NCBI GenBank assembly: GCA_902602575.1
Contig: CACKRX010000003.1
Span: 1-41,801 of the forward strand
Direction: 5' to 3'
Length of the DNA: 41,801 bases
From: an uncultured Pelagibacteraceae bacterium
GTDB lineage: Bacteria; Pseudomonadota; Alphaproteobacteria; Pelagibacterales; Pelagibacteraceae
Within the stretch, counting starts at the first letter, position 1. Every line of letters starts with the position of its first letter. Under the pieces are notes generated by a model, which worked only from the letters and a program-made list of their open reading frames with translations, was not told the origin of the DNA and ran no database searches. Made by a program: the position numbers and the translations under genes. Shown here piece after piece: positions 18,859-27,709 of this stretch.

Positions 18859-20232
18859 ATGAATACCATTCTTCAACAAGAATTAAAAAAAATTTTGAAT
18901 GGCAGATTTTCTCAATCAGAGTCTACACGCTTAAATTATTCTAGAGGAGAAGATACCTACGATCCGATTTTATCTAAAGCAGTAGTTTTCCCAGAAACGA
19001 ATGAAGAAGTTTCGAAAATACTAAAGCTTTGCAATGAACACAAAGTACCAGTCGTTCCTTTTGGTACCGGCACATCCCTTGAGGGAAATGTAGTCGGTAA
19101 TGATAAAGGTATAACAATTTCGTTAGAAAAAATGAATAAAATTTTAAGTGTTAACACGCAAGATTTCGACTGTAGAGTTCAAGCATGCGTAACAAGAGAA
19201 CAATTAAATGATTATTTAAGAGAGGATGGAGTTTTTTTCCCAATTGATCCTGGTGCTAACGCTGCAATAGGAGGTATGGCTTCAACATCTGCCTCTGGAA
19301 CAATGGCAGTTAAATACGGTACCATGAAAACTGTTATAACCGGTTTAACTGTAGTTCTTCCAAATGGCGAAATAATGAATACAGGAGGAAGAACAAAAAA
19401 AACTTCCGCTGGATATAATTTAACAAATTTATTTGTAGGATCAGAGGGTACTCTAGGAATTATTACTGAAATTCAATTGAGGTTATCTCCTATTCCAGAA
19501 AGTATAATGAGCGCTGTTTGTCATTTTTCATGTTTAGAAGACGCAGTAAAAACTGCTCAAGAAGTTATTCAATATGGTATCCAAATTGCAAGAATTGAAA
19601 TGCTAAATAAAGATCAAATGGAAATAAGTATAAACTATTCAAAATTGGAGGATGTTAAAGCACTCCCAACCCTATTTTTTGAATTTCATGGTTCAGAGGT
19701 ATCAAATAAAGAGTCCATCAATACTGTAGAGGAATTATCAAAAAATAATAATGGAAGCTCATTCAAGTGGGCTAAAAGTTTAGAGGAAAGGAATAAACTA
19801 TGGAAAGCTAGATGGGATGTATATTACTCAGTCAAAGCTTTAATAGATAATGGCAGGGTTTATTCAACAGATGTGTGCCTACCTATTTCAAAAATAACTG
19901 AATGTGTAAAATTTGCAGAAGTAGAGGTTAAAAAATTTGGATTAAGGGCCCCAATGGTAGGTCACTTAGGAGATGGAAATTTTCATGTTTTGCTTCCCTA
20001 TAATCCTGAAAAAAAAGAAACTTATGAAAAGATAAGAAAATTCAGCGATCTTTTGATTGAGAAAACATTAGAGCTAGAGGGAACAATCACCGGTGAACAT
20101 GGAGTAGGATTACATAAAAAAGAGTATCTTAAAAAAGAACATGGAGATAATCTTCCAACAATGAAATTAATAAAAAGAACCATGGATCCAAACAACATAA
20201 TGAATCCTGGAAAAATTTTTGATCTAAATTAA
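18859..20232 (+). CDS. GlcD-like FAD-linked D-2-hydroxyacid/D-lactate dehydrogenase
   Basis: VPVVPFGTGTSLEGNVVG, DPGANAAIGGMASTSASGTMAVKYGTM, VGHLGDGNFH, GTITGEHGVGLHKKEYL. Confidence 0.93.
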   Translation: MNTILQQELKKILNGRFSQSESTRLNYSRGEDTYDPILSKAVVFPETNEEVSKILKLCNEHKVPVVPFGTGTSLEGNVVGNDKGITISLEKMNKILSVNTQDFDCRVQACVTREQLNDYLREDGVFFPIDPGANAAIGGMASTSASGTMAVKYGTMKTVITGLTVVLPNGEIMNTGGRTKKTSAGYNLTNLFVGSEGTLGIITEIQLRLSPIPESIMSAVCHFSCLEDAVKTAQEVIQYGIQIARIEMLNKDQMEISINYSKLEDVKALPTLFFEFHGSEVSNKESINTVEELSKNNNGSSFKWAKSLEERNKLWKARWDVYYSVKALIDNGRVYSTDVCLPISKITECVKFAEVEVKKFGLRAPMVGHLGDGNFHVLLPYNPEKKETYEKIRKFSDLLIEKTLELEGTITGEHGVGLHKKEYLKKEHGDNLPTMKLIKRTMDPNNIMNPGKIFDLN

Positions 20233-20239
20233 ATCCCAA

Positions 20240-21193
20240 ATGAAAAAAATATTAGTTACTAGAAAATTACTTGACTCGAACGAGGAAAAATTAAAAAAGC
20301 TTTATGATGTGAAACTAAATTCAAATGATGAATTATATTCTCAAAAAAAATTAATAGAAATGAGCCAAGGCTGTGATGGGATTCTTACTGCATTGACTGA
20401 TAAATTAGACGAAGAAACTATAAATTTGTTACCGGAAAGTGTGAAAATTCTTTCCAACTTTGCTGTTGGATTTGGTAATATTGATCTTGGGGCAGCAAAA
20501 AAAAGAAATATTATCGTTACAAATACACCAGAAGTTTTGACAGATGCTACAGCCGAAATAGGCATTCTTTTAATTCTTGGGGCATGCAGAAGAGCTTCAG
20601 AGGGCATAGAGGGAGCAAGAGCTGGAGACTGGAAGTGGTCAGCAGACTATTTGATTGGAAAACAGTTAACAGGATCAAGACTAGGTATTTTAGGAATGGG
20701 AAGAATTGGTCAAAAAATTGCTAAAATTGCAAAATCTTTAGGAATGATTGTTCATTATCATAACAGATCAAAATTAAATTCTGAAAAAGAGCAAGGGGCC
20801 ATCTATCATGAAAAATTAGAAAGTTTGTTGTCTGTTTCAGATGTTCTCTCAGTTTGTTGTCCTGCTTCAAAAGAAACAATTAATTTAATTAATAAGGATA
20901 GTTTAGAGCTTTTACCAAAAGGCGCAGTTGTCACCAATGTTGCAAGGGGAGATATTGTAGATGATGAAGCTTTAATTGATGCATTAAATAGAAGAAAAGT
21001 TTACGCAGTTGGTTTAGATGTTTATAAAAATGAACCAAATCTAAATCCTGGTTATTTAAAACACAAAAGTGCTTTTATTCTTCCCCATTTAGGAAGTGCT
21101 ACGAAAGAAACGAGAACTGCAATGGCAAATCTAGCAATTGATAATATCAGCGAATTTTTTCAAATAGGTTCGTGTAAAAATAAAGTAAATTGA
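20240..21193 (+). CDS. D-isomer-specific 2-hydroxyacid dehydrogenase (glyoxylate/hydroxypyruvate reductase-like)
   Basis: VGFGNIDLGAAKKRNIIVTNTPEVLTDATAEIG, LGILGMGRIGQKIAK, NVARGDIVDDEAL. Confidence 0.94.
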   Translation: MKKILVTRKLLDSNEEKLKKLYDVKLNSNDELYSQKKLIEMSQGCDGILTALTDKLDEETINLLPESVKILSNFAVGFGNIDLGAAKKRNIIVTNTPEVLTDATAEIGILLILGACRRASEGIEGARAGDWKWSADYLIGKQLTGSRLGILGMGRIGQKIAKIAKSLGMIVHYHNRSKLNSEKEQGAIYHEKLESLLSVSDVLSVCCPASKETINLINKDSLELLPKGAVVTNVARGDIVDDEALIDALNRRKVYAVGLDVYKNEPNLNPGYLKHKSAFILPHLGSATKETRTAMANLAIDNISEFFQIGSCKNKVN

Positions 21194-21282
21194 TAAAATA
21201 ATACCACTCATAGTTGTAAATAAATTACCTGGGCGCGAATTAACACTAGGACTCTTTTTCATTATTGTGCTTAAATAGTTAC

Positions 21283-21296
21283 AAGTTAATTAACTT
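21283..21296. promoter_or_regulatory. Perfect 14-bp palindrome AAGTTAATTAACTT upstream of dctP (candidate operator)
   Basis: Direct reading; lies just before the GAGGAG ribosome-binding site and ATG at 21314. Confidence 0.3.
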
Positions 21297-21313
21297 AATA
21301 AGAGGAGAAAATA

Positions 21314-22468
21314 ATGATTAAAGAAAAAAAATCGTTGAAGGGAAAAATTCCTTCAAGACGTAAGTTCTTTAAGGCAGCGGCAGCAACTGGTGCAGCAGCA
21401 ACAGCAGCAGTAGCAATGCCAAATATTGCATTTGGAGCACCACAAACTCTAAAAATGCAAGCAGCATGGCCAAGTGGAGCTAACATCTTTTTTGAAATGG
21501 CAGGAGACTATTGCAAAATGGTTAGCGACATGTCAGGTGGATCACTTAAAATTGATCTTCAACCTGTAGGGGCAGTTGTAAAAACAAGTGAGATCGGCCA
21601 AGCAGTAAGTTCAGGTGCTGTAGATATGGGACACTGGGTAACTGCATATTGGTATGGTAAAAACCCAGCCGCATCTTTATTTGGTACTGGACCATCTTAT
21701 GGAATGTCATCTCAAGAAGTTATGGGATGGATGGAGTATGGTGGAGGAAGAAAACTGTATGAAGAAACAATTGCAAAAGTTGGTTTCGATTATACAGGTG
21801 TTTTCCATATGCCTATGCCAGCTCAACCATTTGGTTGGTTTAAAAAGAACGTAACAAAAGTATCTGACGTTAAAGGTATGAAGTACAGAACAGTTGGTTT
21901 AGCGACTAACGTTCTTACTGCAATGGGAATGGTCGTAAGACAGTTACCAGGTGGTGAAATTCAGCCAGCTATGAAGACTGGTTTGATTGAAGCAGCTGAG
22001 TTTAACAACCCTACTTCAGACTCTCAGTTTGGTATGCAAGATGTTTCTAAGCATTATCACTTAGGAAGCTTCCACCAGTCACAAGAGATGTTTGAAATAC
22101 CAATTAACAACAAAACGTTTAATAGTCTGTCACCAGCAAACAAAGCAATATTGAAAAATGCTGCTTATGCTGCAAATACAGATAACTACTTTAAAGCATT
22201 AGTTAGATATTCAGCAGATTTATCTAAATTAATGAACCAACATAAAGTAAACGTTTATCAAACGTCTGATGAGATTTTAGCTCAACAATTAAAAGGTTGG
22301 GATAAAGTTATCGGTGATTTCACGAAGAAAGATGCTTTCTTTAAGAAAATTGTCGATTCTCAAAAAGCATACGCTAAGAGAGTAATGAAATACTTGCTAA
22401 TGAATCAGCCTAATTACAAATTAGCTTATGAAAATGAGTTTGGACCAATTGGTAAAGTAAAAATATAA
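21314..22468 (+). CDS. TRAP transporter substrate-binding protein (DctP family, TakP-like), Tat-type signal peptide
   Basis: SRRKFFKAAAATGAAATAAVAMPNIAFG leader; AVSSGAVDMGHWVTAYWYGKNPAASLFGTGPSYGM, PGGEIQPAMKTGLIEAAEF. Confidence 0.92.
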   Translation: MIKEKKSLKGKIPSRRKFFKAAAATGAAATAAVAMPNIAFGAPQTLKMQAAWPSGANIFFEMAGDYCKMVSDMSGGSLKIDLQPVGAVVKTSEIGQAVSSGAVDMGHWVTAYWYGKNPAASLFGTGPSYGMSSQEVMGWMEYGGGRKLYEETIAKVGFDYTGVFHMPMPAQPFGWFKKNVTKVSDVKGMKYRTVGLATNVLTAMGMVVRQLPGGEIQPAMKTGLIEAAEFNNPTSDSQFGMQDVSKHYHLGSFHQSQEMFEIPINNKTFNSLSPANKAILKNAAYAANTDNYFKALVRYSADLSKLMNQHKVNVYQTSDEILAQQLKGWDKVIGDFTKKDAFFKKIVDSQKAYAKRVMKYLLMNQPNYKLAYENEFGPIGKVKI

Positions 22469-22487
22469 TATTAATTTAACACAATTT

Positions 22488-22515
22488 AAGGGGGCCCTTG
22501 GCCCCCTTTTTTTTT
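22488..22515 (+). terminator. Rho-independent terminator between dctP and dctQ
   Basis: AAGGGGGCC-CTT-GGCCCCCTT stem followed by a T tract (ttttttttt). Confidence 0.92.
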
Positions 22516-22553
22516 GTTTGATTATTATACACAAATTAACGTAAAGTGCATAA

Positions 22554-23141
22554 ATGAAATCTTACATAAAATTCGCAGACACTTTAAGCGCATCAATGGG
22601 CAAAGCTTTTTCATGGTGCATTGTTATCCTTATGGGTGGAACTTGTTATGAGGTAATAATGGCCTACGCATTCAATAGTCCAACACTTTGGAATTTTGAC
22701 TTTAGTTTACAGATGTATGGTGCAATTTTTATGATGGCAGGTGCTTATTGTTTATCAACTGAAGCACATGTAAGAGGAGACGTAATTTACAGATTATTTC
22801 CAACAAGAGTTCAAGGTTGGATTGATTTAATTTTATACTTTATTTTTTTCTTTCCTGGAATTTTAGCCTTAGTATTTTATGGATATGAGTATGCAGCATT
22901 AGCGTGGAAAATAAAAGAAACTAGCTGGAACAGTCCAGCGCAAATACAAATTTACATGGCGAAATCCATAATACCTTTGTCAGGATTGTTGTTAGCAATA
23001 CAAGGTATTAGCGAAGTCTTTAGAGCAATTATATGTATTAGAACAGGACATTGGCCAGAAAGACTATCAGCAGATGCTGAAGAAACAGAAAAAGTACTTA
23101 TGAGAACCTCACAAAAGGACGAAAAAGCAGATGTTATTTGA
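22554..23141 (+). CDS. TRAP transporter small permease (DctQ)
   Basis: Four-TM pattern; NFDFSLQMYGAIFMMAGAYCLSTEAHVRGDVIYRLFP. Confidence 0.93.
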   Translation: MKSYIKFADTLSASMGKAFSWCIVILMGGTCYEVIMAYAFNSPTLWNFDFSLQMYGAIFMMAGAYCLSTEAHVRGDVIYRLFPTRVQGWIDLILYFIFFFPGILALVFYGYEYAALAWKIKETSWNSPAQIQIYMAKSIIPLSGLLLAIQGISEVFRAIICIRTGHWPERLSADAEETEKVLMRTSQKDEKADVI

Positions 23142-24492
23142 GTTAACAAATCCTGAGATAGCAATATTAATGATGAGTTTATTTTTATTTGCAGTCTTAC
23201 TAGGCTTTCCAATTGCATTTACTTTATTAGCTATGGGAGTTGGATTTGGTTACTACGCATACTTTGATCCGTCAAGGATGGATCATTTACTTGATAATCG
23301 GATATTTTCTTTATTAGTTCAGAACACTTACACCATAATGGATAATACTGTTTTAACTGCTGTCCCTTTGTTTTTATTTATGGGTTATCTAGTTGAAAGA
23401 GCTGGCATAGTTGCAAAATTATTTTTTGCAATAAGACTTGCTTCTCATAGATTACCCGCATCAATGGCTGTAGCTGCTTTAGTTACATGCGCTTTATTTT
23501 CAACGGCCACAGGTATTATTGGAGCAGTTGTAACTTTAATGGGACTATTAGCTTGGCCAGCAATGATAAGAGCTGGTTATGACAAAAAATTTGCCTCTGG
23601 AGTAATATGTTCGGGTGGATGCTTAGGAATTTTAATACCTCCTAGTATAATGTTAATAGTTTATGCAGTAATAGCTCAATTATCACCACTTAGACTTTTC
23701 GCTGCAGCGATATTTCCTGGTCTTATGTTGGCCGGACTTTATATTTTATATGTAATAATAAGAGCATACTTTAACCCTGCACTAGCACCTAAACCTGCGG
23801 CAGAGGAAATTCCTCCAAGAGCTGAAATTTTAAAAGAAGTTTTAGTATCTTTTGTTCCATTATTTTCATTAATTATTTTAGTTTTAGGGACAATTTTAGG
23901 AGGCTTGGCAACACCAGCAGAGGCGGCGGCTGTCGGTGCATTTGGGGCGTTAGTTTTATCTTATTTTTATAAATCACTAAAATGGAAAAATTTTAAAGAA
24001 TCAGTTTTTTTAACTGCAAAAACCAGCGCTATGATTATGTGGTTATTTGTTGGATCTTGGACATTTGCTTCAGTATTTTCATACTTAGGTGGTCACGAAG
24101 TTTTTGAACAATTCTTTAAGTCAATGGATATTCAGCCTTGGCAATTCTTGGTTATAACCCAAATTATAATCTTTTTACTTGGTTGGCCATTAGAGTGGAC
24201 AGAAATATTAATTATCTTTGTACCAATATTTTTGCCACTTGTAGAGTTCTTTGGAGTAAACCCTTATTTTTTTGCAATGCTAATAGCTTTAAATTTGCAG
24301 ACCTCTTTTTTAACACCACCTATGGCAATGTCCGCCTATTATCTAAAAGGTGTTCAGAGTAAAAACGTTGAACTTATGCAAATTTTTAGCGGTATAATGC
24401 CTTTTCTTGCGATAGTAATTTTTGCAATGGTATTAATGTATATTTTTCCTGGGATCGCACTTTGGTTACCTGATACTTTATTTGCAGAATAA
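23131..24492 (+). CDS. TRAP transporter large permease (DctM)
   Basis: TVLTAVPLFLFMGYLVERAGI, FSTATGIIGAVVTLMGLL, GGCLGILIPPSIMLIVYAVIAQ. Confidence 0.96.
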   Translation: MLFELTNPEIAILMMSLFLFAVLLGFPIAFTLLAMGVGFGYYAYFDPSRMDHLLDNRIFSLLVQNTYTIMDNTVLTAVPLFLFMGYLVERAGIVAKLFFAIRLASHRLPASMAVAALVTCALFSTATGIIGAVVTLMGLLAWPAMIRAGYDKKFASGVICSGGCLGILIPPSIMLIVYAVIAQLSPLRLFAAAIFPGLMLAGLYILYVIIRAYFNPALAPKPAAEEIPPRAEILKEVLVSFVPLFSLIILVLGTILGGLATPAEAAAVGAFGALVLSYFYKSLKWKNFKESVFLTAKTSAMIMWLFVGSWTFASVFSYLGGHEVFEQFFKSMDIQPWQFLVITQIIIFLLGWPLEWTEILIIFVPIFLPLVEFFGVNPYFFAMLIALNLQTSFLTPPMAMSAYYLKGVQSKNVELMQIFSGIMPFLAIVIFAMVLMYIFPGIALWLPDTLFAE

Positions 24493-24497
24493 TTTTT

Positions 24498-25835
24498 ATG
24501 TCTAATGTCTTCTTATTAAAAGTATCTGAAATAGCAGATAAGATAAGAAATTCAGAATTAACTTCTGTTGAGTTATGTAATTTGTATATCAATCAAATTA
24601 ATAAGTTTGAAAAAGATGTAAAAGCTTGGGCTCATTTTGATAAAAAACTTCTTCTAGAAAAAGCAGAAGAAGCAGACAATCATAGAAGAGCTGGAAAGGT
24701 GGTAGGTCCACTTCATGGGATACCAGTTGCACTCAAAGACATTATAGGAACCTATGAAATGCCGACTGAATGTGGAACTGTTTTGAGAAAAGGTAAGACA
24801 GAGTCACAAAATGCAGAAATTGTCGACTTGCTAAAGTCAGCTGGAGCTATAATAATGGGCAAAACTAATACGTCTGAACTTGCTTATCTCGCTCCTCCAA
24901 AAACTAAAAATCCACATGATTATTCAAGGACGCCTGGAGGATCTTCAAGCGGGTCTGCTGCAGTAATAGCCTCTCACATGGCGCCATTATCTATAGGTTC
25001 TCAAACAGGAGGTTCAGTTATTAGACCAGCCTCTTATTGTGGTGTTGTAGGATATAAACCAAGTTATGGATTAATTTCTCGTAATGGAGTTTTAAGAACT
25101 TCATATAATTTAGATCACATAGGTGTATTTGGTAGAACAGTTGAAGATGTTGCTCTTCTTGCAAAAGTCTTAATTAAAAAAGATACTTACGATAAAGCAA
25201 CAATTCATTTTTCATCAGAATTTATGTTGGATGAGTGCAAGAAAGGGCCAATGTTTGAACCTAAATTTATTTTTTATAAAACTGAAAGCTGGAAAAAAAT
25301 TGATAAAAAATCAAGGGATGCTTTTGAATTTTTTATCAAATCATTTAAAAAAAATATTGAAGTCTTTGATACACCTTCATATTTCAAAGATATAGACAAA
25401 TATCATCGAATTATTCATGAAACTGATTTAGCTAATAACTTTCAAGTTTATTATAAAAAATCTAAAAATAAACTTTCAAAAGAAATGCAAACTGCAATTT
25501 CAAGAGGTATGAAATATTCAGCAAAAGAATATCTTGATGCAGTAGATTTTATGGAAAGAAGCTATGAGTCGTATAAGGAAGTATTTGAGGATTATCATGG
25601 AGTTCTAAGTCCATGTAGTACCGGTGTTGCTGACAAAGGCTTAAAGAGTACAGGTAGTGCAGACTTTAATAGAGTCTGGTCTTACATGCATACACCAGCT
25701 ATCTCTCTACCTTTACTTCAAGGAGAAAATAATTTACCATTAGGAGTTCAACTAATTGGTGACAAGTATGATGATCATAGATTTTTAGGTGTTGCTAATT
25801 GGTTAGAGAAAGAAAGTAAAAAATTTAATGAATAA
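24498..25835 (+). CDS. Amidase-signature family hydrolase
   Basis: GPLHGIPVALKDI (Lys), YSRTPGGSSSGSAAVIASHMAPLSIGSQTGGSVIRPASYCGVVGYKPSYG. Confidence 0.94.
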   Translation: MSNVFLLKVSEIADKIRNSELTSVELCNLYINQINKFEKDVKAWAHFDKKLLLEKAEEADNHRRAGKVVGPLHGIPVALKDIIGTYEMPTECGTVLRKGKTESQNAEIVDLLKSAGAIIMGKTNTSELAYLAPPKTKNPHDYSRTPGGSSSGSAAVIASHMAPLSIGSQTGGSVIRPASYCGVVGYKPSYGLISRNGVLRTSYNLDHIGVFGRTVEDVALLAKVLIKKDTYDKATIHFSSEFMLDECKKGPMFEPKFIFYKTESWKKIDKKSRDAFEFFIKSFKKNIEVFDTPSYFKDIDKYHRIIHETDLANNFQVYYKKSKNKLSKEMQTAISRGMKYSAKEYLDAVDFMERSYESYKEVFEDYHGVLSPCSTGVADKGLKSTGSADFNRVWSYMHTPAISLPLLQGENNLPLGVQLIGDKYDDHRFLGVANWLEKESKKFNE

Positions 25836-26004
25836 AATTACAATAATAGTCGGTTTATCTTTTGCAATCTTTTTTTTGGTTGGACTAGCAACAACATTAA
25901 CTAGATCAATGATGATTGGGTTTTTAGATGTATTACCAGTTTACATATTGATGGGAATAGCAATTGCAATGATGATTTACGAGTCCTTCTTTGATAAGTC
26001 CTAG
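25828..26004 (+). CDS. Small (58 aa) hydrophobic membrane protein, unknown function
   Basis: Reading: MNKITIIVGLSFAIFFLVGLATTLTRSMMIGFLDVLPVYILMGIAIAMMIYESFFDKS*; overlaps the amidase stop; not in ORF track. Confidence 0.65.
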   Translation: MNKITIIVGLSFAIFFLVGLATTLTRSMMIGFLDVLPVYILMGIAIAMMIYESFFDKS

Positions 26005-26010
26005 TAGATA

Positions 26011-26895
26011 GTGAAAAAAAAGGATTTTTTACCCTACTCATTACTTTTAATTCAACCTATTTTTATGGCAAGTAATCTTGTGGTGGCCAGAGGAGGTGTA
26101 GAACATGTCCCGCCGATTTCTTTGGCATTTTGGAGATGGTCAACAGTATTTTTCTTACTGATTTTGTTTAATTACAAAATTTTTAATAAAAAAAGAATAT
26201 TATTAAAAGAATATAAAGAATTATTTTTTTTAGGCCTTATGGGGTGTGGAGTCTGTGGAGCTTTCCCATTTATAGCTGGTCAAACAACAACAATTATAAA
26301 TATGGGTATAATTTACACATCATCCCCTATTTTTATTATTTTACTTTCTTATTTCTTGTTTAAAGAAAAAATGAACTTATTTAAACTAATAGGATTATTT
26401 GCTTGCTTAGTAGGAGTTCTAATTATTATTATTAAAGGTGAATACTCATCATTGATATCTTTAAAATTTACAAAAGGAGATTTGTGGATGTTAGGAGCGT
26501 CTATTGGGTGGGCGTTATATTCTATATTTCTATTTAATTGGAAATCATCCTTAAATGTTTTTGAAAGATTTACAGCTATTTCTTTTTTTGGATCTCTTAG
26601 CTTGTTACCTTTTTATATTTTTGAACAAAATTTTGTAAGTAGTACTATATTTGATATGAAATTTTTGTTTTGGATTTTTTTTGCAGCAATATCTCCAGGA
26701 ATAATTGCCTTTATATTATACACTTATACTCAAAAGTATCTTGGTGCTACAACCACAGGATTTACCTTATATCTATTTACAGTTTATGGTGCATTTTACG
26801 GAATTTTGTTTTTTGGTGAAACCTTAGAACTATTTCACCTGTATGGAACATTTCTGGTTTTTCTCGGAGTTTATCTAGTAAGAAAAAAGGCTTAG
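26011..26895 (+). CDS. DMT-superfamily (EamA) permease, GTG start
   Basis: Ten-TM pattern, two EamA-like repeats (FLGLMGCGVCGAFPFIAGQ; AISPGIIAFILYTYTQKYLGATTTGF). Confidence 0.88.
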   Translation: MKKKDFLPYSLLLIQPIFMASNLVVARGGVEHVPPISLAFWRWSTVFFLLILFNYKIFNKKRILLKEYKELFFLGLMGCGVCGAFPFIAGQTTTIINMGIIYTSSPIFIILLSYFLFKEKMNLFKLIGLFACLVGVLIIIIKGEYSSLISLKFTKGDLWMLGASIGWALYSIFLFNWKSSLNVFERFTAISFFGSLSLLPFYIFEQNFVSSTIFDMKFLFWIFFAAISPGIIAFILYTYTQKYLGATTTGFTLYLFTVYGAFYGILFFGETLELFHLYGTFLVFLGVYLVRKKA

Positions 26896-26896
26896 A

Positions 26897-27709
26897 ATGT
26901 TTAATAAAAAAATTATGCTTATCTTTAGTACTTTAATTGGTTTAATCACTGTTTATGTAATTATTTGTTTAGTAATTTTTCTGTCACAGAGAAAATTATT
27001 ATATCATCCTAATGAAAATAATTATTTAGATGAGAACAAACTTACACACAAGATTGAAAAGGTGTTTATTGAGTCAGATAATAAATTAATTGGTTGGCAC
27101 CATTTTAAAGATAGGAAATACAAGACATTACTATTTTTTCATGGGAATGCAGGAAATCTACAAAATAGAATTTACAAATTAAACGAGATAGCTGAACTAG
27201 AATTAAACTATTTAATTATTGCTTATAGAGGTTTCAGTGGAAATGAGGGAAAACCAACAGAAGAAGGTTTATATAACGATTCAATGGCAGCAAAAAGGTG
27301 GTTAAATTCAATTAACATCGATGATAACAATATTATTCTTTATGGAGAGTCTCTAGGGACAGCGGTTGCAGTGGATCTTGGCTCAAAATTTTTATTTGCA
27401 GGAATTATCTTAGAATCTCCTTTTACCTCAATGGTCGATCTTTCAAAAATTTACTATCCTTATTTACCAGTGAACTTACTGCTGAAAGATAGATATGACT
27501 CCATTAATAAAATTAGTAAAATAGCTTTCCCTAAACTCGTAATGCATGGAGATAAAGATAACATTGTTCCATTTAATATGGGAAAAAGAATGTTTGAAAG
27601 TTTTTCAGAACCAAAGTTCAGTTATTTCAAGTCAGGTGATGATCATATGATGGATTTTGATAAAGAACTCTTAGAGAATATAAAAAATTTTATTAATAAA
27701 TTGAGTTGA
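26897..27709 (+). CDS. Membrane-anchored alpha/beta hydrolase (Bem46/ABHD13-like)
   Basis: N-terminal TM; LLFFHGNAGNLQNRI, YGESLGTAVAVDLG nucleophile elbow, HGDKDNIVPF. Confidence 0.88.
   Translation: MFNKKIMLIFSTLIGLITVYVIICLVIFLSQRKLLYHPNENNYLDENKLTHKIEKVFIESDNKLIGWHHFKDRKYKTLLFFHGNAGNLQNRIYKLNEIAELELNYLIIAYRGFSGNEGKPTEEGLYNDSMAAKRWLNSINIDDNNIILYGESLGTAVAVDLGSKFLFAGIILESPFTSMVDLSKIYYPYLPVNLLLKDRYDSINKISKIAFPKLVMHGDKDNIVPFNMGKRMFESFSEPKFSYFKSGDDHMMDFDKELLENIKNFINKLS

Noticed and set aside
21654-21854. + strand ORFs in alternative frames inside dctP (21654..21854) and dctM (24138..24362)
   Set aside because: Out of frame with clearly conserved TRAP genes; no recognisable protein features
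26011-27709. Mobile element or defence island around the DMT/hydrolase genes
   Set aside because: No transposase, integrase, terminal repeats, toxin-antitoxin or nuclease genes found; ordinary metabolic/transport genes
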